A stretch of 32,333 nucleotides of DNA. Source: a virus. The DNA is taken from the IMG/VR virus record IMGVR_UViG_3300005548_000026, positions 1-32,333 of that record; one strand, given 5' to 3'. A program made the translations under genes and the position numbers. Under the pieces are notes generated by a model. The model saw only the letters and a program-made list of their open reading frames with translations, did no database searches and was not told where the DNA came from. Each line of letters starts with the position of its first letter. Position 1 is the first letter of the stretch. Positions 1 through 6,942 of the stretch are shown here, piece after piece.

Positions 1-1
1 A

Positions 2-190
2 GCACTCGTTACAAGCTCTAGGCACGAAGTCTACCTGAAGATTCCGCTCGACGCACCTAACTGGCGTATCGACTGGAATAGCGAACAGGCGTGTTGGACG
101 TTTTACGGCTATTCGCAGGAAAGTATCGAAGACGCGAAGGGTAAGCTCATGGGCCTCGCAACTACGATCATTCAGGAATTGAACAAGTGA
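2..190 (+). CDS. C-terminal end of an unknown protein (partial)
   Basis: The frame is open from the left edge of the window to TGA at 188-190, giving the last 62 residues of a protein whose start lies outside. The visible part is soluble and mixed charged, with a Trp-rich stretch (NWRIDW, then CWTFYGY) and an amphipathic C-terminal helix. I recognise no family. It is in phase with the operon: its TGA overlaps the GTG start of the next gene (GTGA at 187-190), the same coupling used by the genes that follow. That coupling is the main reason to believe it is coding. Confidence 0.7.
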   Translation, partial: ALVTSSRHEVYLKIPLDAPNWRIDWNSEQACWTFYGYSQESIEDAKGKLMGLATTIIQELNK

Positions 191-372
191 TCCGTAAGCT
201 GTTTAAGTACCAAATTTGGTACGTAGTGTTTAGCGTATACTTCGTGTTTATGTCGTACTATAACCACAGTGTTACGTTCGGGATTCTAACAGGCGGTTAT
301 CTATCTATGGTTGGGCACCACGCTTGGATGACTTATAAGGAAAGGAAAGTCAATGCCGCAAACGATGTTTGA
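187..372 (+). CDS. Small membrane protein, two predicted helices
   Basis: This 61-residue protein starts at GTG (187), with AGGA at 174-177 as a reasonable ribosome site and a GTGA overlap with the previous stop. Two hydrophobic stretches, about residues 8-26 (aromatic-rich, YVVFSVYFVF) and 29-47 (FGILTGGYLSMVG), suggest a hairpin in the membrane with a basic N-terminus (IRKLFK) on the cytoplasmic side. The end overlaps the next gene by 20 bases. I do not recognise a family and would not assign a function. Small membrane proteins of this type are common among phage early genes. Confidence 0.6.
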   Translation: MIRKLFKYQIWYVVFSVYFVFMSYYNHSVTFGILTGGYLSMVGHHAWMTYKERKVNAANDV

Positions 373-763
373 AATGGTTAAAGAGTTCCATGAGAAGTTC
401 GGGCTAGCGGTCGGACATGGGCCTATCCCGTTTCTGCACGAAGACCTCGATAACGAAGAACTGTACACGCTTAGAGATCGTCTACACAAAGAAGAATGGA
501 AAGAGCTGCAAGACGCATGGGAAGACGAGAACCTCGTAGAGTACGCCGATGCGCTTTGTGACCTTATCTACGTGCTGTGTGGTACAGCAGTGTCGTTCGG
601 TATTGACCTCGACAAGTGCTTCCGCGAGGTTCACCTTAGCAACATGAGCAAGCTAGACGAGGACGGTACCGTTCACAAGGACGAGTACGGTAAGGTCATT
701 AAGGGCGACGGTTTCTTCCAGCCCAACCTACGCGATATCATCTACCCACAGCCTGCACCGTGA
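353..763 (+). CDS. MazG-like nucleotide pyrophosphohydrolase
   Basis: This 136-residue protein belongs by motif to the all-alpha NTP pyrophosphohydrolase superfamily (MazG / PRA-PH / dUTPase-2 type). The metal-binding signature is visible: KEEWKEL at residues 46-52 (E47, E48, E51), followed by EYADALCDLIYVLCG at 63-77 (E63, D66, D70), matching the family pattern ExxE then ExxD. Family members cleave NTPs or dNTPs to the monophosphate plus pyrophosphate, and phages use them to clean or rebalance the nucleotide pool. The substrate cannot be read from the sequence. The C-terminal tail (KDEYGKVIKG, then FFQPNL) is typical of phage versions. The ATG at 353 lies inside the previous gene, and the stop overlaps the next start (GTGA). 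The DNA polymerase nearby fits a role in DNA synthesis. Confidence 0.85.
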   Translation: MPQTMFEMVKEFHEKFGLAVGHGPIPFLHEDLDNEELYTLRDRLHKEEWKELQDAWEDENLVEYADALCDLIYVLCGTAVSFGIDLDKCFREVHLSNMSKLDEDGTVHKDEYGKVIKGDGFFQPNLRDIIYPQPAP

Positions 764-1062
764 TTGTCAAGATCATACATAGGCCCGAAGCACTACGTTA
801 CGACGTTTACCTTTACAACGACGACCATAGCTATTCCGGTTACGTTAACACGGATGGTATAGTCATTTGGGAACGCTATGAACCTGGCACTGCTCCAAAG
901 GCTTTCAACGTGTTTGACGAACAAGTGTTCAACGCTCTCAGACAGGCCATGATCGGTGAAGCTATTGATAAGGACGATGCTCTCCATGATGCACGTAACA
1001 TTCGTGATCGGTTGCTAACGATGGTCGAGAAAGAATGGGATGCGAAGGTGCAACATGGCTGA
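760..1062 (+). CDS. Unknown 100-residue phage protein
   Basis: It starts at GTG (760) in a GTGA overlap with the stop of the MazG-like gene. The first 50 residues look like a beta-rich fold with a conserved-looking tyrosine pattern (YDVYLYNDD, then YSGYVNTDG). The second half is an alpha-helical charged segment with many Asp, Arg and Glu. No signal peptide, membrane segment or known motif is visible. It is probably translated with its neighbours between nucleotide metabolism and replication. I do not recognise the family. Confidence 0.65.
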   Translation: MIVKIIHRPEALRYDVYLYNDDHSYSGYVNTDGIVIWERYEPGTAPKAFNVFDEQVFNALRQAMIGEAIDKDDALHDARNIRDRLLTMVEKEWDAKVQHG

Positions 1063-1282
1063 GACAGTAGAAGCCGTACAGTGCTACCTAGAAGGTGTAG
1101 GGTGGGTACTGTGGCCTACGCCAACAGGCAGACCTGCACCGCGAATTACCGATTACGAGGTTCAGGATCTTAAGCCGCGTATCTTCGAGAAGCCAAACGC
1201 GAAAGGCCAGAAGTTTTGGTACAAGCGAAATCCGTCTATGTACTGTTGGGACGTGACGTATGAAGAAGCACCCTTTAGCTGA
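1055..1282 (+). CDS. Unknown 75-residue protein
   Basis: I chose ATG 1055 over the in-frame ATG 1040 because GAAGG at 1044-1048 lies six bases upstream of it and the 1040 start has no such site. The product is aromatic and proline-rich (GVGWVLWPTPTGRPAP) and has a basic middle (KPNAKGQKFWYKRN). No family is recognised. It overlaps the previous gene by eight bases and the DNA polymerase gene by 23 bases, so it is probably co-translated with the polymerase. Confidence 0.6.
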   Translation: MAETVEAVQCYLEGVGWVLWPTPTGRPAPRITDYEVQDLKPRIFEKPNAKGQKFWYKRNPSMYCWDVTYEEAPFS

Positions 1283-3593
1283 TTGTGACGGTTGCCCGTT
1301 GCAGAAACGGGACGCCGCTTACACCACCGGCCCGGAGAACGCTTCGGTTGTGCTGGTTAGCCGTAGTCCAGGGCGTAAGGATGCCGAGAAAGGTAAGCCC
1401 TTTGCTGGCATGAGCGGCAAGGTTGTTGACTACCTACTGGAAGAGAACGGCTACAAGCGTGAACAGATCAAAACGACAAACATCGTCCTCTGCGAAACGG
1501 AAGACCCGCCGAAAGAAGCGATCCGACGGTGTAAGGCACGGTTGGATGCCGACATGGATAGCGCCGATACGATCATTGCTGCGGGTGCGGAACCGGCGCG
1601 AGAGATAGCGAAGACAAGTCTGCAAAAAGGACGGGGTATCGTACATGAGCGTGTTAGCTCTGATTTCAGGATTCAGCGAGTCATCGTCACCAACAATCCT
1701 GCTGCTGTCATTCGTGATAGCGACAACTTCCCTAACTTGGTCAGTGATTTTCGTCTTGCACTCAATCCTCCTGCGAATCCAGTCCTCCCTACTGTTGACG
1801 TTTGTGATAGTCGAAAGTCTGTACTGGCTGCTATCCGTGATATTGGTAGTAGAGGGTTTGTTGCTGCTGACCTTGAAGGTCACAGGCCACACATAGAGTG
1901 TGCTGGTTTCTCGTTTAACGAAGACCACGCTTACGTCTTCACGCGCAAGGGTATTGAGTCTACATGGCAGGAGTTCAACGATCTACTAGTTAGACGAGAT
2001 ATCGAATGGCTGTGGCACAACGGCATCTACGATGTTAAGCTGCTTAAGGACAATGATATCAATGGGCACATCGACCACGACACCTTTGCTATGTCGTACG
2101 TTCTCGATGAAAGACCAGGTACACATTCTTTGGGCTACTTACTTAGGCTTCATTGTGGTTGGCCGAATTATGAGCCTGAAGCGGTTGAAAAGTACAAGGA
2201 AACAGGAGTGCTACCTGATGATCCTTACGAACTTTACACGTACAACGGTAAAGACACAGGAGGAACGTTCCAGCTATATAATCTGCTGAAGTCGCGGGTA
2301 GTCGAAGAAGAAATGGATGACCTCGTTAAGAAGCACTACATTCCGTTCTTCAACAAACTGACGGATATCGAGCGACGGGGATTCGTTTACGATATCGAAC
2401 GTGCTTGTGATCTTAACGAGGAAGTAGTCATTCCGCTGATTCGTGACCTTACAGATGAGCTAGGGAGTATCGCCGGTGCAGAACTATACAACCCTATGTC
2501 CACTAAGCAGACAAGAGCTATTGTCTACGATACGTGGGGACTTAAACACAAACTTCGTGATAGTGGTAAGAAGAAACGGCAGACCGGTTTCGATAAAGAT
2601 GTGCGGCGCGAGATTAGAGAAGGACGATTTGACAGCAATCCACGCGCGAGAGATAAGCTCGTTGAGTTCGCTACCGTATATGATCGTTTCAGAACTATTG
2701 AGACACAGCGGGGCACCTTTATCGAGGGACTCATTAAACGAGTTCAAACCGATGGAAGACTGTACTGTGAGTTTAACCCTTGTGGTACCGTCACAGGACG
2801 GACTTCATCCCGTAACCCAAACTTTCAGAATATCACCCGAGAAGCGCGGGACGTGGTTCCGGGGATTAGAACTCTATTCCTTCCTACCCCTGGAAACGTA
2901 CTAGTTTCGGCAGACTTTTCTCAGGCAGAGCTACGAGCCATTGCAGTGCTGTCTGACTGTTCACCTCTTAAGAGCATATATACTGATAGCAGCCGTTCTC
3001 TGCACAAAGAGACAGCAGCACGGTTCTACGGTGAGAACTACACCAAAGAGGAATACGTCAAGTCTAAGAACATTAACTTCGGTGTCTGCTATCTACAGTC
3101 GGCGGAAGCGTTCTCACAGATGTACACGATGCCAGTGCAGGAAGCGAGGGATTACATTGGAACGTGGTTTAACACTTTTCCTGAGATTGCTGAATGGATT
3201 GCTGAGGTTTCTGATCGGGTAGAGAAGGAGAACGAGCTAAGGAGTCCATTCGGTGCTAAGCGACGGTTCCACCTAATCACGCCTGAGAACCTTAAGGAGT
3301 GCATCCGTGAAGGTGTCAACTTCCTACCGCAGAATACAGCCGGTCTGCTCACTATGGCGGCTATCATCGAAATCGAGGACGCCGGTATCCCGGTCATTAA
3401 CTCGGTTCACGATTCTATTGTGGTTGACGTACCTGAAGACGAGGTAAACGACGTTGCCGCCACCATGAAGACTATCATGGAACGACAGGCTTACGACAAG
3501 CTAGGGTGGGAACTGCCCTTTAAGGTCGATATCAGCGTTGGCGAGAATTGGGGCGAACTTGAAGAAATGGAGGTTATCCCTCTTGCCGCGTGA
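1260..3593 (+). CDS. Family A DNA polymerase with N-terminal uracil-DNA-glycosylase-like domain
   Basis: This is the phage replicative polymerase, 777 residues. Residues 1-165 resemble a family 4/5 uracil-DNA glycosylase: Fe-S type cysteines C9 and C12 (CDGCP), C78 and C91, a KGKPFAGMSG segment at 44-53, and TNNPAAVIRD at 144-153. The usual catalytic GE(A/G)PG is SRSPG here (34-38), and the usual His-Pro of motif 2 is Asn-Pro (146-147). The 3'-5' exonuclease domain (about 195-345) keeps its acidic set: DLE at 204-206, HNGIYD with N254 and D258, and Y328/D332. The polymerase domain shows TGRTSSRNPNFQNI (512-525), motif A DFSQAELR (552-559), motif B KNINFG (603-608) and motif C VHDS (716-719). 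There is no 5' nuclease domain. ATG 1260 is chosen because it retains the CxxC; GGGA lies about nine bases upstream. UDG-like plus PolA fusions occur in other phages, I believe including SPO1. Confidence 0.93.
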   Translation: MKKHPLADCDGCPLQKRDAAYTTGPENASVVLVSRSPGRKDAEKGKPFAGMSGKVVDYLLEENGYKREQIKTTNIVLCETEDPPKEAIRRCKARLDADMDSADTIIAAGAEPAREIAKTSLQKGRGIVHERVSSDFRIQRVIVTNNPAAVIRDSDNFPNLVSDFRLALNPPANPVLPTVDVCDSRKSVLAAIRDIGSRGFVAADLEGHRPHIECAGFSFNEDHAYVFTRKGIESTWQEFNDLLVRRDIEWLWHNGIYDVKLLKDNDINGHIDHDTFAMSYVLDERPGTHSLGYLLRLHCGWPNYEPEAVEKYKETGVLPDDPYELYTYNGKDTGGTFQLYNLLKSRVVEEEMDDLVKKHYIPFFNKLTDIERRGFVYDIERACDLNEEVVIPLIRDLTDELGSIAGAELYNPMSTKQTRAIVYDTWGLKHKLRDSGKKKRQTGFDKDVRREIREGRFDSNPRARDKLVEFATVYDRFRTIETQRGTFIEGLIKRVQTDGRLYCEFNPCGTVTGRTSSRNPNFQNITREARDVVPGIRTLFLPTPGNVLVSADFSQAELRAIAVLSDCSPLKSIYTDSSRSLHKETAARFYGENYTKEEYVKSKNINFGVCYLQSAEAFSQMYTMPVQEARDYIGTWFNTFPEIAEWIAEVSDRVEKENELRSPFGAKRRFHLITPENLKECIREGVNFLPQNTAGLLTMAAIIEIEDAGIPVINSVHDSIVVDVPEDEVNDVAATMKTIMERQAYDKLGWELPFKVDISVGENWGELEEMEVIPLAA

Positions 3594-3808
3594 AACTGCG
3601 ATACGCGGGAGGCTGATCCTGGGTAGGCTGTGGGGGTCTTGGGAACGGTACTGCGCTCACACCGCGATTCCCTGCACTGGTGGCTACGTGCGAGGCAGAG
3701 CCGGTCTACCCTTACCGACGACATGGCCGAAACCGCAGATCGCCGCACAGCGCCTCGATACTTCACTTTGTAAAGTAATGCTAAGCACGAAAAGGAGGTA
3801 AGACAGGT
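3594..3808 (+). other. Gap between replication and lysis genes, with hairpin and palindrome
   Basis: No convincing gene fills these 215 bases. A plus-strand frame runs through most of it, but it begins inside the polymerase gene and its product is arginine- and proline-rich with no family resemblance. A hairpin can form at 3641-3672 (GGGAACGGT pairing with ACCG and TTCCC across a three-base bulge). A short palindrome ACTTTGTAAAGT lies at 3765-3776, and a strong ribosome site (AAAAGGAGGT) at 3790-3799 serves the next gene. This is the largest gap in the plus-strand genes, so it is the natural place for a promoter or processing site. I found no canonical -35/-10 pair. Confidence 0.4.
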
Positions 3809-4156
3809 ATGGCCGACGAAAAGACCTTTAAGCCCAAGCAGCCGCCTACCAGCTTTTCGGCGTCTGCACTCGACAACGCGGTTAGGGATCTCTACGTCAA
3901 GGTGTTCGGTAAGCAGCCTCCGACCGGTGTGTCCATTGCCGATTGGAAGCGGTACGTGGAGTCTAGTGGTCGTTGGGATGGTGCCGAAGCTGGCGGTCTT
4001 AGGGACACCTTCAACGCTGACATGTACTTTGTGGATCAGGTGAAGGAACACCTCGATAACGTCGATGGACGCGAGAAGATTCATTACGAGGAACTTACGG
4101 ACGAAATCGCTGTGCTGAGGTCGCAGATCACCACAGCCCCTTTCCCCACGCAATGA
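3809..4156 (+). CDS. Unknown 115-residue protein, first gene of the lysis run
   Basis: It starts at ATG 3809 behind the strong AAGGAGGT site at 3792-3799. The product is soluble. It has a Lys/Pro-rich N-terminus, then a helical domain (LDNAVRDLYVKVFGKQPPTG, then ADWKRYVESSGRW), and ends in a Thr/Pro tail (TTAPFPTQ). I do not recognise it. Its stop overlaps the ATG of the hydrolase-like gene (ATGA, 4153-4156), which suggests a co-translated pair. Confidence 0.65.
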   Translation: MADEKTFKPKQPPTSFSASALDNAVRDLYVKVFGKQPPTGVSIADWKRYVESSGRWDGAEAGGLRDTFNADMYFVDQVKEHLDNVDGREKIHYEELTDEIAVLRSQITTAPFPTQ

Positions 4157-4731
4157 CCGCTTGGGGCTTTAGTAACGGTAGCCTCGGTGGAGTCGCTACA
4201 TTCGCTACTAGAGCCGCCGCTCGCGGTTATAAGTGCGCGAGCCTAGAGTACGACGATTACGGCAATGACGCTCGTTGGCCTGCCTTCCGCGATGCTTGCC
4301 ATCAACAGCAGCTTTGGGCAGGTGTTTGGTTCACTAACTCGATGAACCTGCAAGCGTGTCCTTTCGACGCCGACTTCGTTGTAGCAGAGCTAGAGGATGA
4401 AGACGACTATCGGGGTATCATTCAACACACCGATACCCTGCCTAGTGTGTCAAGGGCGGTTATTACCAACTTCGTTCCGCTCGTTGACAGTACGGGCTAT
4501 AGGCCGGATAAGGCCAAGCCGATCATCGACATGGGCTACGCATGTCTGACCGAATGTTACATGGGAGTGAGTGAAAACTTCTCTCCCCCGCGTATGGACT
4601 TTACCGCCAGAGTACAGCTCGGTTGGCCTCATACGCAGCCTGTCTTCGGTACATACGGTAAGCCACTAGCTGAATACGCTCAGTGGCAGAAAGGTGGATG
4701 GGGGGTTTATCTTGCAGAGTACGAGTATTGA
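4153..4731 (+). CDS. Possible TIM-barrel glycoside-hydrolase-like protein
   Basis: This 192-residue protein has repeated beta-strand/helix units of the TIM-barrel type: WGFSNG at 4-9, YKCASLEYDDYG at 26-37, LWAGVWFT at 54-61, FVVAELED at 75-82, RAVITNF at 101-107, YACLTECYMG at 129-138 and PVFGTYG at 163-169. Acidic residues sit at strand ends (LEYDD, VAELED, LTECY), as in GH25-like and DUF1906-like barrels. No signal peptide is seen. At 192 residues it is shorter than most complete barrels. Position next to the endolysin suggests a role in cell-wall degradation, but this is inference and the catalytic acid cannot be named. A tail-associated or structural role is possible. Confidence 0.5.
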   Translation: MTAWGFSNGSLGGVATFATRAAARGYKCASLEYDDYGNDARWPAFRDACHQQQLWAGVWFTNSMNLQACPFDADFVVAELEDEDDYRGIIQHTDTLPSVSRAVITNFVPLVDSTGYRPDKAKPIIDMGYACLTECYMGVSENFSPPRMDFTARVQLGWPHTQPVFGTYGKPLAEYAQWQKGGWGVYLAEYEY

Positions 4732-4882
4732 TAAGCGCGACCAGCGTGATCCTGAAAAACTGTATCAGCGCATTAAGCAGGTGCAGGAGAACAACAAGGA
4801 CATGACGTTCTTGCAAGCCTGCGATGCAGTGCAAGAGATGTATAACGCTCATACAAAGGGTAATGGTCATGCCACTCACTGA
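4694..4882 (+). CDS. Small helical protein, start uncertain
   Basis: The frame overlaps the end of the hydrolase-like gene. GTG 4694 gives 62 residues but has no ribosome site. TTG 4712 gives 56 residues and has a G-run at 4700-4705 at proper spacing, so the shorter form may be the real one. The product is charged and helical (DPEKLYQRIKQVQENNKD, then LQACDAVQEMYNAH) and looks like a small helical bundle. Its stop lies just inside the endolysin gene. Family unknown. Confidence 0.45.
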   Translation: MDGGFILQSTSIDKRDQRDPEKLYQRIKQVQENNKDMTFLQACDAVQEMYNAHTKGNGHATH

Positions 4883-5720
4883 AGGGCAGTTTCCGTACAC
4901 AGGGCCATATGGTTTGGCCGACGGGCCTCTTAAGTCCAAAGGCCCCACAGCAGAGGCACTCAAGCGTTACTTCGGTAGAGTAGGTCTACTCGATTGGGCA
5001 GACTACGACCAGCATTACAACAAGAAACTGTGGGAGCTGGTTGCCGACCTTAAGATCGCTCACAAGATCAGAAGCAAGAGCGATCCGCGAGATGGAAGTT
5101 ACGGAAAAGAAGTGTGGGAAGTCGTTAGGAACCGTAGAGTTCCTGAAGGCCCGCATAAGGGTGAATGGGCACTAGACGAGTACAGCCGAAAGATCGTGCA
5201 GGACGAGGCTAAGCTAACTGCAACATCGCAGGAAGTACAGAAGGTTCAGTTCTATATCCGCGAGTTCTGGATTAAGGCCATTAACGTGAACTATGCGTGG
5301 CACTACTCACAGAACCGTCCGTTCGATCCGACTGTTAACCCGAGTAGCGGAGGATTCAGCGATTGCTCCGCTATGGTCGTACAGTCGTTCAAGTACGCTG
5401 CCGACAAGTCCGGCTTCGCAGTACCCGATCCTGCTAAGTGGCTATATCGTGGTTACGGCAACACCGACTACTACGAGGACGACTGGCATCATATCGGCGC
5501 TCCGTTCCGTATCGGTGATCTTGCACACTTCCACAGTGAAAGGCATGTGGTGGTCTGCATCAAGCCCGGTAACTTCAATACGGCGCAGTGGGGTTCTAAC
5601 GGGTCTGAACGGGCACCTGAGCTTATTAACCCAATGAGCAGTTACTACCGGTTCCCGAACGAGTACATGTTCACAGTGCGACCCCCGCTAACCGCACAGG
5701 AGTTGAAGGATGGAGTGTAA
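4869..5720 (+). CDS. Endolysin with C-terminal NlpC/P60-like peptidase
   Basis: I place the start at ATG 4869, which has AAGGG (4856-4860) eight bases upstream; ATG 4863 is too close to that site and the 4824 start has none. The product is 283 residues. Residues 25-90 look like a peptidoglycan-binding helical domain (AEALKRYFG, then LWELVADLK and SYGKEVWEVV). The C-terminal half has an NlpC/P60-type cysteine peptidase pattern: GGFSDCSAMVVQSF with candidate catalytic C166, then IGDLAHF and RHVVVCIKPG with candidate H226, then WGSNGS (240-245). Such enzymes cut peptide bonds of bacterial cell wall, commonly near D-Glu. There is no signal peptide, so release probably depends on the holin genes on the opposite strand. 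The match is by motif only; a CHAP-like assignment is an alternative. Confidence 0.8.
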   Translation: MPLTEGQFPYTGPYGLADGPLKSKGPTAEALKRYFGRVGLLDWADYDQHYNKKLWELVADLKIAHKIRSKSDPRDGSYGKEVWEVVRNRRVPEGPHKGEWALDEYSRKIVQDEAKLTATSQEVQKVQFYIREFWIKAINVNYAWHYSQNRPFDPTVNPSSGGFSDCSAMVVQSFKYAADKSGFAVPDPAKWLYRGYGNTDYYEDDWHHIGAPFRIGDLAHFHSERHVVVCIKPGNFNTAQWGSNGSERAPELINPMSSYYRFPNEYMFTVRPPLTAQELKDGV

Positions 5721-5904
5721 CATCGTATTGCACGAAGGCAGAGATGTGGTCGATGTGTTCGTTAAGAACGAAGCAGAGCATTGGTTGCTTCCCGATGGTT
5801 TCTGGAATTTAGAGCCTAGACCCCTTCTTAGTGTTCCTAGAGAGATATGGGAACTCATGGTCGGTAGTGCGATAGAGCTTTCCTTCGACGAAAGGAAGGA
5901 ATAG
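5710..5904 (+). CDS. Unknown 64-residue protein
   Basis: It starts at ATG 5710 inside the end of the endolysin gene, with AGGAG at 5698-5702 as ribosome site. The product is acidic, with a beta-like first half (CNIVLHEGRDVVDVFVKN) and a Trp/Pro-rich middle (WLLPDGFWNLEPRP). There is no membrane segment. The stop shares one base with the GTG of the next gene. Family unknown. Confidence 0.55.
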   Translation: MECNIVLHEGRDVVDVFVKNEAEHWLLPDGFWNLEPRPLLSVPREIWELMVGSAIELSFDERKE

Positions 5905-6143
5905 TGGGATTTGAGAAGCGAGATACCACAGAGATTGATAACATGCTTCAGCGCGAATTGCCTGACGAAGAGGGTGGTATTGTAGTGGGGTGGGTTATCG
6001 CGTATGAAGTTGCTGGCGTCGATGGTCAGCGAGCAGCGGGGTTCCTCCGCGAAGGTAGCGCGTCAACGCCGTGGCAGGCTGTAGGGCTGCTACAGTGGGC
6101 CGGTGCCGCTATCATGTCTAACGCTATGGGTAGGGGCGAATGA
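5904..6143 (+). CDS. Unknown 79-residue protein
   Basis: It starts at GTG 5904, behind the purine run AGGAAGGA at 5893-5900, and overlaps the previous TAG by one base. Visible features are an acidic N-terminal helix (TTEIDNMLQRELPDEEGG), a strand-like segment (IVVGWVIAYEVAG) and a C-terminal helix (PWQAVGLLQWAGAAIMSNAMG). No motif is recognised. It ends in an ATGA overlap with the next small gene. Confidence 0.55.
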   Translation: MGFEKRDTTEIDNMLQRELPDEEGGIVVGWVIAYEVAGVDGQRAAGFLREGSASTPWQAVGLLQWAGAAIMSNAMGRGE

Positions 6144-6304
6144 AAGACGATAACGATTACTACTACAGGCAGACCATGCGTAGAGATGAAAACGACATAA
6201 TCTTTAACACTCGCAACATGGTACCTAAGTGGACAAGATTGTGTTGGTGGTTGTCGCGTAAGCTAGGTGGAATCAAAGTGTTCGGTAAGCAGGACTTGAC
6301 GTAA
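6140..6304 (+). CDS. Unknown 54-residue basic protein
   Basis: This short frame is supported by context. Its ATG overlaps the previous stop (ATGA, 6140-6143), GGGG at 6130s lies in ribosome-site range, and its TAA overlaps the ATG of the resolvase gene (TAATG, 6302-6306). It exactly fills the gap between two genes. The product starts with an Asp/Tyr run (KDDNDYYYRQTMRRDEND) and ends with a Trp-rich basic segment (KWTRLCWWLSRKLGG). It has no family I recognise. Confidence 0.6.
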   Translation: MKDDNDYYYRQTMRRDENDIIFNTRNMVPKWTRLCWWLSRKLGGIKVFGKQDLT

Positions 6305-6756
6305 TGACGACCGTTGCATGCTTTGACCCTGGAATCACCACAGGGCATGCTGTCGGCGTAATGGAAGACGGTCTAATGAAGGTTAGGTGTGGTCAGACCG
6401 CTTTCGACCATATCATGCTGTACGACCAGCTACAGCTACTTAAGCCGGACATGATCGTAGCAGAGGAATTCGAGTTTAGAGGCAGAGCGCGGAAAGGGCT
6501 AGAGCTATACCCGCGTGAGCTATTAGGCGTGTTAGAGCTGTACTGCCAGCAAAACAAGATACGGCTGTTCAGACAAAAAGCCGCTACTGGCATGGCGTAC
6601 TACTCTAACGAGAAGTTGCAGCGTGACGGGCTGTACATTCGCGGTAAGCCTCACGCGATGGATGCTCTACGTCACCTGCTCCACTGGTACACCTACGGTT
6701 ATGGGTTCCAGTTCAATACTAGTGGTTACGAAGCTGAGAACAGGAGGAAGAAGTGA
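6304..6756 (+). CDS. RuvC-like Holliday-junction resolvase
   Basis: This 150-residue protein has the RNase H-like fold pattern of phage RuvC-type nucleases: FDPGITTGHAVG at 7-18 with the first catalytic Asp (D8), DMIVAEEFEF at 49-58 with the acidic pair E54/E55, and GKPHAMDALRHLLHW at 114-128 with H117 and D120 as the C-terminal acidic set. Such enzymes cut four-way or branched DNA using two metal ions, acting in recombination or in resolving branches before packaging. The length agrees with phage versions. It overlaps its neighbours at both ends (TAATG and GTGA). Its place after the lysis genes fits a late DNA-processing role, though this is inference. Confidence 0.82.
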   Translation: MTTVACFDPGITTGHAVGVMEDGLMKVRCGQTAFDHIMLYDQLQLLKPDMIVAEEFEFRGRARKGLELYPRELLGVLELYCQQNKIRLFRQKAATGMAYYSNEKLQRDGLYIRGKPHAMDALRHLLHWYTYGYGFQFNTSGYEAENRRKK

Positions 6757-6929
6757 TTATCGAGATTGTCGCACAAGAGGGTCTGTTTGCTGTTAAGCTT
6801 CCCGACGGTTGGGAAAACAACGACATGCCGGATACGTTTGATACGCGAGGCGACGCGATTAACTGGGTTCTCGCCAACTACCCCGACGCAGTGATTGAGC
6901 ACGTTCACGCTGACTACGAGCTAGAGTAA
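6753..6929 (+). CDS. Unknown 58-residue acidic protein
   Basis: It starts at GTG 6753 directly behind AGGAGGAAGAA (6742-6752), overlapping the resolvase stop (GTGA). It reads MIIEIVAQEGLFAVKLPDGW, then a short acidic alpha/beta segment (TRGDAINWVLANYPDAVIEH). It is the last full-size gene before the convergent hairpins. No family is recognised; the strong ribosome site and exact coupling support it. Confidence 0.6.
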   Translation: MIIEIVAQEGLFAVKLPDGWENNDMPDTFDTRGDAINWVLANYPDAVIEHVHADYELE

Positions 6930-6932
6930 GTT

Positions 6933-6942
6933 AGGAGGTGAT
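6933..6942 (+). promoter_or_regulatory. Very strong Shine-Dalgarno sequence before a nine-codon frame
   Basis: AGGAGGTGAT matches ten consecutive bases of the complement of the conserved 16S rRNA 3' end. No gene of normal size follows. A start at TTG 6946 gives a nine-residue frame ending at TAG 6973-6975, immediately before the hairpin cluster. ATG 6941 gives an eleven-residue frame but is only two bases from AGGAGG. It may be a minigene, a remnant of a deleted gene or a ribosome-loading device. Confidence 0.45.

Noticed and set aside
3538-3801. A plus-strand frame of 87 codons through the gap after the polymerase
   Set aside because: It begins inside the polymerase gene without a ribosome site and yields a compositionally odd product. 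I treat the gap as non-coding.
3594-3808. A tRNA or other structured RNA gene in the gap
   Set aside because: I saw hairpins but no acceptor stem, anticodon arm and T-arm combination that could make a tRNA.
3491-4153. A minus-strand frame of 220 codons across the end of the polymerase gene and the next gap
   Set aside because: It crosses two supported plus-strand genes, lacks a start signal, and its translation is Arg, Ser and His-rich without a family pattern.
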